From JBCFAY01 sp038562375 (lineage in GTDB: Bacteria; Bacillota; Clostridia; Christensenellales; CAG-138), in the NCBI GenBank assembly GCA_038562375.1, contig JBCFAY010000034.1:1-16566 (forward strand): 16,566 nucleotides of DNA, given 5' to 3'. Below, piece after piece: positions 1-6,495 of the stretch. The notes beneath the pieces are model-generated. The model saw nothing but the letters and a program-made list of their open reading frames with translations. It ran no database searches and was not told the DNA's origin. Each line of letters starts with the position of its first letter. Within the stretch, counting starts at the first letter, position 1. The position numbers and the translations under genes are program-made.

Positions 1-71
1 AAAAGCTGGCTCATTTGAAGTGGAAGGCCTCTTTTTCCTCTTTTATTTACTCTGTTTCAGGCTTCATTTTA

Positions 72-113
72 CGAGAAACCCGGTTTTCGCTGCTGCGTAA
101 ACCGGGTTTCTCG
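72..113. repeat. Perfect 15-bp inverted repeat (hairpin), role unknown
   Basis: The arms at 72-86 (CGAGAAACCCGGTTT) and 99-113 are exact reverse complements around a 12-nt loop, and the loop can add three more pairs (CGC/GCG) beyond a T-T mismatch. This is the strongest hairpin near the left edge. Neither side is followed by a clear T-run, so a standard intrinsic terminator is not obvious. It could be a terminator of a gene outside the window or a dispersed intergenic element. The inverted repeat is certain; the function is open. Confidence 0.7.
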
Positions 114-280
114 ACAAGCTGTAGCATTTCCATGGTAATGCTGTCAACAAAAACTTTTCAAAAATTTTACAAATTATTACACGCCCGCCGTTCAAAACCC
201 GCCTATCGACACGGTTCATCACCGCGCCGGTTCCGGCTTATCGTGCAAAACGCCGAACGCCAAAGCCCTGCTCCGCTTTT
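114..280. other. Non-coding stretch, left edge
   Basis: I see no supported gene in 1-390 apart from the hairpin at 72-113 and the glmS terminator at 288-317. An open frame does run through 15-542 on the plus strand, but it crosses both hairpins and the 3' end of glmS and has no convincing ribosome binding site. An AT-rich patch lies at about 146-180. Confidence 0.5.
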
Positions 281-287
281 CTTCAAA

Positions 288-317
288 CAAAAGGGAACCC
301 TTTCGGGCTCCCTTTTG
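288..317 (-). terminator. Intrinsic terminator of glmS
   Basis: The arms CAAAAGGGA (288-296) and TCCCTTTTG (309-317) pair perfectly. After one A-C mismatch, CCC pairs with GGG around a TTTC loop. Read on the minus strand, the stem ends in CCCTTTTGTTTG, which provides the U-rich tail. It lies about 75 nt past the glmS stop codon. The near-symmetry means it could also act on plus-strand transcripts. Confidence 0.8.
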
Positions 318-391
318 AAAAATCCGTATGAATGCCGCAAATCGCCGCCCACAGAGCTATGCGGCGCAACCGCGGCACAAAAAGCGGAAAG

Positions 392-2218
392 CTACTCCAC
401 CGTCACGGATTTGGCGAGGTTCCTCGGCTTATCGATATTGCAGCCCTTGAGCGCCGCGACGAAATACGCGAACAGCTGCAGCGGGATGACCGAGAGGGAC
501 GGGACCGTGAACGCGTCGCTTTTTGGGAGCCAAATCACGTGATCCGACGCCTCCTCGACCAGCGGCGCGCCCTCCTGCGCGATCGAAATCACCTGCGCGC
601 CGCGGGCGCGCACCTCGCGGATGTTCGAGACCATCTTTTCGAGCAGGCGCGAGCCCGTGCACAGCGCGATCACGAGCGTGCCCTTTTCGATCAGAGAGAT
701 CGTTCCGTGCTTTAATTCGCCCGCCGCGTACGCTTCCGAATGGATGTAGGAAATCTCCTTGAGCTTGAGCGAGCCCTCGAGCGCGAGCGCGTAGTCGAGG
801 TTGCGGCCGATGAAGAAGATGTCCCGGTGGTTGAAATACAGCGACGCGAGATGCTGCACCTGCGCCCGATTCGTCAAAAGCGCGTCCACCTGCACCGGCA
901 GCGCGCGCAGCGAAGCGACGAGGCGCTTGCGCTCGTTTGGATCGAGCATGCCGCGGACGCTTGCCATGTGCATCGCAAGCAGGTACAATACCGCGAGCTG
1001 CGTGTTGTACGCCTTTGTCGTCGCCACCGCGATCTCGGGCCCGGCGTGCGTATAGAGCACGTCCTCGCTCTCGTTTGCAATGGCGCTGCCGACGACGTTC
1101 ACGATCGAAATCGTGTGCGCGCCGAGGCGTTTGGCCTCGCGCAGGGCGAAGAGCGTGTCGATCGTCTCGCCGCTCTGGCTGATGATGATGCACAGCGTAT
1201 TTTCGTCGAGCGACGGATAGCTGTAGCGGAACTCCGAGGCGAGGTCCGCCGTGACGTTCAGCCCCGTCATCTGCTGGATCAAAAGCTTGCCGATCACGCC
1301 CGCGTGGAAGGCCGAACCGCAGGCGACGATGTAGACCTTATCGATTTTGCGGAGCACCTCGGGCGTGATGTTCTTGAGCTCGAGCGCGATTTCATCGCCC
1401 ACGAGGCGGGACTTGATCGTCTTGCTGATCGCGGTGCCCTGCTCCATGATCTCCTTGAGCATGAAATGCTCGTAGCCGCCGCGCTCGGCGGAATCGATAT
1501 CCCACTCGACGCGCTGCGGCTCGTGGGAGACGCGCTCTCCCCGGCTGTCGAACACCGTGACGCAGTCGCGGCCGATCACCGCCACCTCGCGCTCGCCGAG
1601 CCTTAAAATATTGCGCGTATGCTTGATGAGAGCGGGGATATCCGAGGCGATGAAGTTTTCGCCCTCGCCGAGACCGACGATCAGTGGGCTGTCCTTGCGC
1701 ACCGCGATCATCTGCCAGGGGTAATCCTCAAACAAAATGCCCAGCGCGAAGGAGCCTTCGAGCTCGCTCACCGCCTCCTGCACGGCGGCGAGCGGATCGC
1801 CGCGATAGCACGAATCGATCAATTGCGCGACGATCTCCGTATCGGTCTCCGACTGGAACGTATAGCCGCGCCCCATCAAAAACGTGCGGAGCTCGGCATA
1901 GTTTTCGATGATGCCGTTGTGCACGACGGCCACGCGGCCGCTTGAGCTCAGGTGCGGATGCGAATTCACGTCCGTCGGCTCGCCGTGCGTCGCCCAGCGC
2001 GTGTGCCCCATGCCCACGGTACCCTGAAGATCCTCCGCGTCCTTGGTCAATTCGCGCAGCGCGCTCAGATAGCCGCTGGTCTTTCTGACCTTGATGCCGT
2101 CCGCTCCGATGAGCGCGACCCCGGCGGAATCATATCCGCGATATTCAAGCTTCTCCAGTGAGTCCAGTAAAAGCGAAAGGGCTTGTTTTTCGCCCACATA
2201 ACCAACGATGCCGCACAT
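392..2218 (-). CDS. glmS: Glutamine--fructose-6-phosphate aminotransferase (isomerizing)
   Basis: GlmS converts fructose-6-phosphate and glutamine to glucosamine-6-phosphate and glutamate, the entry step to UDP-GlcNAc, peptidoglycan and teichoic-acid precursors, in the cytosol. The 608-aa product has the usual length. It begins MCGIVGYVG, so Cys2 is available as the N-terminal nucleophile of the class II glutamine amidotransferase domain (about 1-220). Two SIS sugar-isomerase domains follow (about 290-430 and 460-590), with CGSAFHAG and SQSGETIDT sugar-phosphate motifs, and the protein ends in the family-typical DKPRNLAKSVTVE. The ATG at 2216-2218 is preceded by AGGAGG at 8-9 nt. The gene is monocistronic, with its own promoter (2310-2338) and terminator (288-317). 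The leader lacks a recognisable glmS ribozyme. Identification is secure. Confidence 0.98.
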   Translation of the reverse strand: MCGIVGYVGEKQALSLLLDSLEKLEYRGYDSAGVALIGADGIKVRKTSGYLSALRELTKDAEDLQGTVGMGHTRWATHGEPTDVNSHPHLSSSGRVAVVHNGIIENYAELRTFLMGRGYTFQSETDTEIVAQLIDSCYRGDPLAAVQEAVSELEGSFALGILFEDYPWQMIAVRKDSPLIVGLGEGENFIASDIPALIKHTRNILRLGEREVAVIGRDCVTVFDSRGERVSHEPQRVEWDIDSAERGGYEHFMLKEIMEQGTAISKTIKSRLVGDEIALELKNITPEVLRKIDKVYIVACGSAFHAGVIGKLLIQQMTGLNVTADLASEFRYSYPSLDENTLCIIISQSGETIDTLFALREAKRLGAHTISIVNVVGSAIANESEDVLYTHAGPEIAVATTKAYNTQLAVLYLLAMHMASVRGMLDPNERKRLVASLRALPVQVDALLTNRAQVQHLASLYFNHRDIFFIGRNLDYALALEGSLKLKEISYIHSEAYAAGELKHGTISLIEKGTLVIALCTGSRLLEKMVSNIREVRARGAQVISIAQEGAPLVEEASDHVIWLPKSDAFTVPSLSVIPLQLFAYFVAALKGCNIDKPRNLAKSVTVE

Positions 2219-2242
2219 GGCGTTTTCCTCCTATGGCGTATT

Positions 2243-2302
2243 CGCCCCGATCCATGGCCCGAAACGGGCCGGGGCGTTACGCTACCATTCTACGCAATGG
2301 TA
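2243..2302 (-). promoter_or_regulatory. Structured 5' leader of glmS (two hairpins, no ribozyme core)
   Basis: Between the predicted start of transcription (near 2303) and the glmS ATG lie two hairpins. One has a TACCATT/AATGGTA stem (2283-2289 with 2296-2302, 6-nt loop). The other is nested: GGCCCG/CGGGCC (2256-2261 with 2265-2270, AAA loop) inside CGCCCC/GGGGCG (2243-2248 with 2271-2276). The second stem ends about 12 nt before the AGGAGG. I could not find the conserved core of the glmS ribozyme. Structure is seen in the sequence; a regulatory role is inferred. Confidence 0.5.
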
Positions 2303-2309
2303 CCGTGTT

Positions 2310-2338
2310 ATTGTACACTATTTCCCCAAAGATGTCAT
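2310..2338 (-). promoter_or_regulatory. Sigma-A-type promoter of glmS
   Basis: On the minus strand a -35 ATGACA (2333-2338) is followed after exactly 17 nt by a -10 TACAAT (2310-2315). Each hexamer has five of six consensus matches. The expected start is near 2303, giving a leader of about 85 nt. It stands back to back with the plus-strand promoter at 2348-2376: only 9 nt separate the two -35 boxes. Confidence 0.75.
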
Positions 2339-2347
2339 TCATCCCGT

Positions 2348-2376
2348 TTGACAGCGGGCGCGCGTACTGCTACTAT
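2348..2376 (+). promoter_or_regulatory. Sigma-A-type promoter of the small CXXC protein gene
   Basis: A perfect -35 TTGACA (2348-2353) and a -10 TACTAT (2371-2376, four of six) are separated by 17 nt. The expected start is near 2383, leaving a leader of about 120 nt before the ATG at 2506. It is divergent from the glmS promoter. Confidence 0.65.
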
Positions 2377-2385
2377 TCCATTAAG

Positions 2386-2490
2386 GTAAAGGGGAAAGCC
2401 GACGTTGTTTTCCGGCCGACGATAAAGATGAAATGCGCCGAAACCGCGGTTTTAAGGCGCGCGGATCGATTGCCTTTCCCTTATCAAAAC
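2386..2490 (+). promoter_or_regulatory. Long 5' leader with pairing potential
   Basis: The leader of the 86-aa gene contains a nested stem: GCGCC (2434-2438) pairs with GGCGC (2456-2460) around an AAAC-CGCG-GTTT inner hairpin. The GGGGAAAG segment near 2390 can pair with CTTTCCC near 2475, which would close the leader into one domain just upstream of the GGAGG at 2491. No known riboswitch class was recognised. Pairing is seen; function is speculative. Confidence 0.3.
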
Positions 2491-2505
2491 GGAGGTTATT
2501 AAAAG

Positions 2506-2766
2506 ATGAAGCAAGTGCTCTTTTTTATGCTGCCGTATTGCCCGCACTGCCGCCGCGCCGAGGGCTATATCCAGGAGCTTCTGACCGAGAACCCGGCGTA
2601 CTGCGATGCGGACATCAAAAGGATCGACGAGTCGAAGGAAACGAAGCTCGCCAAGAGCTACGATTACTACCTTGTGCCGACCTTCTATGTGGACGGGGTA
2701 AAGCTGCACGAGGGCATCGCCTCGCGCGAGGAGATCAAAAGGGTGCTCGACGCCGCGCTTAAATAA
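2506..2766 (+). CDS. Small thioredoxin/glutaredoxin-fold protein with CPHC motif
   Basis: The 86-aa product begins with a beta strand (MKQVLFFML) leading to Cys-Pro-His-Cys at residues 12-15, the active-site type found in DsbA-like and some glutaredoxin-like proteins. A conserved-looking cis-proline strand follows (LVPTFYVDG, about 56-64), as expected for a minimal thioredoxin fold. There is no signal peptide, so it should act in the cytosol as a thiol-disulfide oxidoreductase; the substrate is unknown. GGAGG at 2491-2495 lies 10 nt before the ATG. It is divergent from glmS. Its last 8 nt overlap the end of the convergent dnaI-like gene, so the two stop codons are intertwined and no terminator fits between them. 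The fold is fairly certain, the role is not. Confidence 0.85.
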   Translation: MKQVLFFMLPYCPHCRRAEGYIQELLTENPAYCDADIKRIDESKETKLAKSYDYYLVPTFYVDGVKLHEGIASREEIKRVLDAALK

Positions 2767-3682
2767 GGCGCACGTCCTTGCCCTCGAACTGGAGCACCCT
2801 TGCGACGCGCGGCGAGATCAGCCGCGAGAACACGCGCTCGCTGTATAGCTCCTCGAGCTGCGTCAGGCTCAGGTTCGTCGCGATCACGGTATGCCTGTTC
2901 GCGTTGAGACGCTCGTTGATCACGAGGAAGAGGTATTCGCGCGTGATGTTCTTGAGCATCGGCTCCGTTCCAAGGTCGTCGATGCACAAAAGCGAACACT
3001 CGAGCAGCTCCTCCATCCCGCGCTGCTCGCGGATGTTCTCGAGCACGAGGCGTACCATATTATAAGCCGTGAGCTTTCTTACGCTGAACCCGCGCGCACA
3101 GACGCGGTGCGCCATGGAGTTTAAAAGATAGCTCTTGCCGAGGCCGACGTTTCCCTGCAAAAGCACGTTGAGCGTTTCCGTTTCCGGAAACCGGTCGGCA
3201 TAGCCCTCGCACCAGTCGCGGAACGCGAGCGACAAACGCCTTTGCCGCAGATCGGGATAGATGCTTTCATCAAATGCATCGAACGTTTCGCCGCAGTCGA
3301 CGTTGGAGCTTAAAAAACGCTCCGCGCCCTGCAGCGCCACATAGCACGAGCACGGCGTCCGAAGCGTCGCCCCCACAAAACCCGTATCCCCACACAGCGG
3401 GCAGCGGTAGCGCGGCAGGAACTCGGAAGCGTCCAGCCCGAGCGAGTGTAGAATATCCTCTTCGCGGCGCGCCAAAAGTTCGAGGGCGCGCTCTACGCTT
3501 TCCCGCCCGTTTTCGCCTGGACCGGGATTCGCTCCCTTGAGGGAGAGCAGCGCTTCGCGCCGTTGCCGGTGGATCTGCTTTAACTCCGGCGCACGCAAAT
3601 ACGCCGCTTCCTTACGAAGCTGCGCTTCGCGCTCTGCGCGCTCGCGCAGGCGCTCATACTCCCTTTTGATCCGCTCCGTCAT
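2759..3682 (-). CDS. dnaI: DnaI/DnaC-like primosomal AAA+ ATPase (helicase loader)
   Basis: Such proteins load the replicative helicase (DnaB/DnaC) at origins or restarted forks. The 307-aa product has a charged helical N-terminus (1-50), a four-cysteine zinc-binding site (C94, C97, C111, C113), Walker A GNVGLGKS (177-184), Walker B LLCIDDLG (231-238), a sensor-1 TVIATN (265-270) and an arginine-rich SERVFSRL segment (281-288) that would provide the arginine finger. The N-terminal zinc site plus AAA+ core is the B. subtilis DnaI arrangement; IstB transposition helpers share the core, but no istA-type gene is adjacent. The ATG at 3680-3682 lies inside the 3' end of the upstream DnaD-like gene (29-nt overlap) and has GGGAGG about 4 nt before it, suggesting translational coupling. 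Its 3' end overlaps the convergent CXXC gene by 8 nt. Confidence 0.9.
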   Translation of the reverse strand: MTERIKREYERLRERAEREAQLRKEAAYLRAPELKQIHRQRREALLSLKGANPGPGENGRESVERALELLARREEDILHSLGLDASEFLPRYRCPLCGDTGFVGATLRTPCSCYVALQGAERFLSSNVDCGETFDAFDESIYPDLRQRRLSLAFRDWCEGYADRFPETETLNVLLQGNVGLGKSYLLNSMAHRVCARGFSVRKLTAYNMVRLVLENIREQRGMEELLECSLLCIDDLGTEPMLKNITREYLFLVINERLNANRHTVIATNLSLTQLEELYSERVFSRLISPRVARVLQFEGKDVRLI

Positions 3683-4874
3683 CGTTCCTCCCGGGCTTGT
3701 TGAGGATTCGCTTCAGCTCCTCCTCGCTGTAGCCGCGCTGCGGATAATCCCAATTGGTTGCCTTGGCGGCCGCGGTTTCGCGCCGATGCTCGAGCTTGCG
3801 GGAGCGCGCGGCATCCAAGGTGCGCACACCCTCGCGGTGCAGCTGCGCCACGATCTTTTTCATGTACGCAAACGGCATACTCGCGCCCGCCGAACTCTCC
3901 GCCGCATAGAACAATACTTCCATCGGCATTCCCCAATCGTAGATCCATACGTCGATCTGCTCGCGGTCCTCGCGGTTGGGGCTGCGCCGTATTCCCGCGC
4001 GCTCAAAGAGCATCCGCGCCTGATGGCGCACCTGCGTCTCGCGCTCGGAGCGCGCCGCGAGGAACGAGGAAAGGCTCTTGTGATCCAAAAGACCCCTCGC
4101 GCGGTAATCCTCCAATATGGCGTTTAAATATTGAAACGTGGGCGTATTCGCCGATGCGGTCTGGCGGCTCGCGAGCAGTATCATCTCCGGCTCCATGCCC
4201 CATCCGCGCGTCCACTTGTCGTAAAGCTCGAGCTGCGGCTCCGTCGGCTGCGCGTTCTGGCTCCAGACCTTGAGGATCTTCGCCGCGCCGCCGTGCCGCT
4301 TTTCATAGCCCTCAAGATGCTCCTTTGCATCCTTGGCGGTCTTGACGCCCGCATCCGCCCAGGCCTTGGCGACCGCGTCCATATATTTGATGCTCACGTT
4401 CGAGCGGCGCGTCGATTCCACGCAATGCGCGACGAGCGCCTCCACCGCATCCTCTTCAAGGCCGAACACCTCGATCCAGTCGTACACGCGCGCAAGCTCG
4501 CCAACGTTCAGCTGCCTGCCCGAAAGGAGCTTCGAGATCCCTTCCAAAAGCGCTCCGTACCGGGGCGCCTGCGGCGCAAATTGCGCGCTTGCGACCGGCG
4601 CATGCGCCTCGTTCAAAAACTCGATCTCAAGCGGCGAGCGTGAGAGCACATGCACGAGCCCGCGCTCCTGCCAGTACAGAAATGCGCTGCAGAGCGTTTC
4701 GGCATCCATTTTGAGCGCCGCGATATCCTCCCCCGCGTCCGAACGCGCGAGCATCAGCCCAAAAAGGTACGCTTTGACGTACCCCTCGGGCGCACTCGGC
4801 AGGTGCTCTCGTATAAAGCTGTTTGCGACCGTGGTCGCGCCGCCGGGCGACGGCCGCACCAGAAAGCGGGGCAT
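3654..4874 (-). CDS. DnaD-like replication initiation/primosome protein with three tandem C-terminal domains
   Basis: DnaD/DnaB-type proteins remodel DNA and recruit the helicase loader in Bacillota. The 406-aa product has an N-terminal winged-helix-like region (about 16-78). Three segments then resemble the DnaD C-terminal (DDBH2) domain: about 118-178 (ending KYMDAVAKAWADAGV), 209-262 (ending FQYLNAILEDYRARGL) and 300-353 (ending FAYMKKIVAQLHREGV). All share the W..GM/L.E pattern and the final F/K-Y-[LM]..I...... helix. Classic DnaD has one such domain and DnaB two, so three is unusual. The C-terminal tail is basic and would suit DNA binding. The ATG at 4872-4874 has AAGGAGGA just upstream. 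The dnaI-like gene overlaps its end by 29 nt, as expected for a helicase-loading pair. It lies 28 nt after the DUF4956 gene. Confidence 0.87.
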   Translation of the reverse strand: MPRFLVRPSPGGATTVANSFIREHLPSAPEGYVKAYLFGLMLARSDAGEDIAALKMDAETLCSAFLYWQERGLVHVLSRSPLEIEFLNEAHAPVASAQFAPQAPRYGALLEGISKLLSGRQLNVGELARVYDWIEVFGLEEDAVEALVAHCVESTRRSNVSIKYMDAVAKAWADAGVKTAKDAKEHLEGYEKRHGGAAKILKVWSQNAQPTEPQLELYDKWTRGWGMEPEMILLASRQTASANTPTFQYLNAILEDYRARGLLDHKSLSSFLAARSERETQVRHQARMLFERAGIRRSPNREDREQIDVWIYDWGMPMEVLFYAAESSAGASMPFAYMKKIVAQLHREGVRTLDAARSRKLEHRRETAAAKATNWDYPQRGYSEEELKRILNKPGRNDDGADQKGV

Positions 4875-4902
4875 GGCTCCTCCTTGGCTGGAAAATTGGG
4901 CG

Positions 4903-5574
4903 CTAGCTCACGAAATCGCCCTGGTAGCTGATCAAGGACGCGTCGTACACGCCGTCGAGCCGGAGGAACTTCTCGACAAAGCCCGTCTCATCCTCGCGGA
5001 TGCGAAGCTCCACCGTCAGCTCGACGCCGTCGCGCTGCGCGGTCTTGCTCTTGAGGCGCGCGCCGGGGAGCTTGCGCACGAGCCCGATCACCTGCTGGGA
5101 AACCGCCTCGTTGTAATGCAGGATCAGCAGGTACGGCGAGGATGCGCGCACCTTGAATACAGTCATAAGCACCATGATCACGCCGATCACGAGGCCCGCG
5201 ATCACGGCGACGTCGAAGAACTGCGCGCCCAGCGCAATGCCTTCGCCCACCGCCCAGAACATGAACACCGTATCGATCGGCTCCTTGACCGCCGTGCGGA
5301 AACGCACGATGGACAGCGCGCCGACCATGCCCAGCGACAGCGTGAGGTTGGAGCTGATGAGCATGATGACCAGCGACGTCACAAGCGTCAAGAGCACCAA
5401 TGAAACGTTGAACGAACGGGAGTAAAGCACCCCGCCGAACGTCCTGCGGTAGATGAAGAACACGTACAGCCCGACCAAGAGCGCAAGCGCGAGCGTGATC
5501 AAAACCTGCAAGGGGTTCAGGGTGCTTGAAAACAAGTCCGAAATATTAAAGGTTTCCGCAACGGGATCTGCCAT
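4903..5574 (-). CDS. DUF4956 membrane protein
   Basis: The 223-aa product has an N-terminal membrane part with hydrophobic segments at about 24-42, 55-74, 79-91, 101-117 and 119-139. A cytosolic alpha/beta domain follows (about 145-223), resembling the small regulatory or ferredoxin-like domains seen after transporter-like membrane domains. Residues 82-100 (GMVGALSIVRFRTAVKEPI) are the signature by which I recognise DUF4956. Members of this family are often encoded beside VTC-domain and CotH proteins, as here; their biochemical function is not established. AGGAGG lies about 9 nt before the ATG at 5572-5574. It follows the VTC gene after a 219-nt hairpin-rich gap and precedes the dnaD-like gene by 28 nt. 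It is inferred to be the membrane partner of the VTC protein. Confidence 0.88.
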   Translation of the reverse strand: MADPVAETFNISDLFSSTLNPLQVLITLALALLVGLYVFFIYRRTFGGVLYSRSFNVSLVLLTLVTSLVIMLISSNLTLSLGMVGALSIVRFRTAVKEPIDTVFMFWAVGEGIALGAQFFDVAVIAGLVIGVIMVLMTVFKVRASSPYLLILHYNEAVSQQVIGLVRKLPGARLKSKTAQRDGVELTVELRIREDETGFVEKFLRLDGVYDASLISYQGDFVS

Positions 5575-5604
5575 GAGTGGTTCCTCCTGTCGATAATTTC
5601 ATCA

Positions 5605-5709
5605 TACGAATCCGCCTGCAATTCGTTCCCTTAGGGCGGATTCGTAAATACTATTTTCCTTAGCCGCGGACAAATATTTGTCCGCGTTTTAAATTAAAGA
5701 AAATAGTGT
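5605..5709 (-). repeat. Hairpin-rich intercistronic element
   Basis: In the 219-nt gap between the VTC and DUF4956 genes three stems can form. A 12-bp stem pairs 5605-5616 with 5635-5646 (ACGAATCCGCC arms, 18-nt loop). A perfect 22-nt palindrome with CGCGGACAAAT arms lies at 5665-5686. ACTATTTTC at 5650-5658 pairs with GAAAATAGT at 5699-5707 and encloses the palindrome. On the plus strand the palindrome is followed by TTTTAAATT; on the minus strand it has no T-run. It could be an attenuator, an mRNA processing or stability element, or a small non-autonomous mobile repeat. Confidence 0.65.
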
Positions 5710-5793
5710 AACCGCCCGCGCCCCGATTGAAACCGTCCCATCAAGGACACATACGCCGCGCGGCGGGAAAGCGAGAGTATTTGCCGCCAAAAT

Positions 5794-6495
5794 CTACAAC
5801 TCATACCTGCGGCACAGGCAGTATTTGCTGATGGCGCTGCGCGCGTGCGAATCGATCTGCAGCAGCGCGCGGATGTGGAGCGGAAGGTTCCTGTTGAATT
5901 TGATCTCAAGCACGGTGCCGTACCCGTCCAACGCCGGATAGGTCGGAAAGCCGCCGTCGAATATGTCCACGGCGCGGAAGCCCGTCTTCACCTGCTTGTC
6001 GAACGTGACGCGCACGTCCTCATACGGGTAGATATACGCCTCGCGCGTGTAGTCGACGATCACGCGCGGCAGGAGCCGCCTTGTGACGAACCGAGCGTAC
6101 ATCTGCTTTGAGAACAGATCGTCCCGCCGCAGCAGGAACGACGGATCGCCGCTTATGAGCAAATCGCACTCCTTCCGGGAAAGCGATGCCGATTCCTTTA
6201 GGATATACTGTCCCTCTTTGTGCTTGCGCTCGAGTTTTATCACATCGTCGCTAAGGTTGTAGATGCGGATGCGGTATTTATCGCGTGAGTCCACGCCGTC
6301 GAGCTTCTCCCGGAACGCCGAATCCTCCAGATCGTCGAAGTACAGGCTCCGGATGAAGTAGTTCCCGTACTCGTCGGCGTTTTTGTCCCGGTCCATGCAG
6401 CGCGAAAGCCGACGGGAGAGCAGCGCGTAATCGCCTGCGGTGATATAGAACTTCAGCTCGTGGCGGTAGCTCCTGCGCGTTTGATCCTTCCTCAT
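5794..6495 (-). CDS. VTC-domain polyphosphate polymerase-like protein (TTM fold)
   Basis: VTC domains are triphosphate-tunnel enzymes; the yeast Vtc4 member makes polyphosphate from ATP. The 233-aa product has the tunnel signature pattern: YRHELKFYI (10-18, basic R11, acidic E13, basic K15), KYRIRIYN (73-80), IKLERKHKEGQYILKE (86-101), PRVIVDYTREAYIY (143-156), VRVTFDKQV (161-169) and the acidic strand TVLEIKF (194-200, E197 and K199). These line a tunnel in the family with alternating basic and acidic residues. There is no membrane segment, so it is a cytosolic catalytic domain that would need a membrane partner; the DUF4956 gene downstream fits. Its ATG overlaps the cotH-like stop in ATGA, and AGGAGG lies about 9 nt upstream, so translation is coupled. 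Polyphosphate synthesis is inferred from the family, not shown. Confidence 0.9.
   Translation of the reverse strand: MRKDQTRRSYRHELKFYITAGDYALLSRRLSRCMDRDKNADEYGNYFIRSLYFDDLEDSAFREKLDGVDSRDKYRIRIYNLSDDVIKLERKHKEGQYILKESASLSRKECDLLISGDPSFLLRRDDLFSKQMYARFVTRRLLPRVIVDYTREAYIYPYEDVRVTFDKQVKTGFRAVDIFDGGFPTYPALDGYGTVLEIKFNRNLPLHIRALLQIDSHARSAISKYCLCRRYEL

Noticed and set aside
118..147. Minus-strand promoter (TTGACA at 142-147)
   Set aside because: The -35 is perfect, but only a poor -10 (CTACAG/TACAGC) lies at the right distance and no gene follows within the window.
740..1606. 288-codon open frame on the plus strand
   Set aside because: It lies fully antisense to glmS, is rich in Arg/Ala/His from GC-biased codon positions, and has no ribosome site or family motif.
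2219..2303. glmS ribozyme
   Set aside because: The leader is short and I could not find the conserved cleavage-site and core segments of the ribozyme; a covariance search would decide.
2759..3682. IstB transposition helper
   Set aside because: The AAA+ core is shared with IstB, but the four-cysteine N-terminal site, the dnaD-like partner and the lack of an istA gene favour a DnaI-type loader.
4333..5403. 356-codon open frame on the plus strand
   Set aside because: It spans parts of two convincing minus-strand genes (dnaD-like and DUF4956); the product is low-complexity and unrecognisable.
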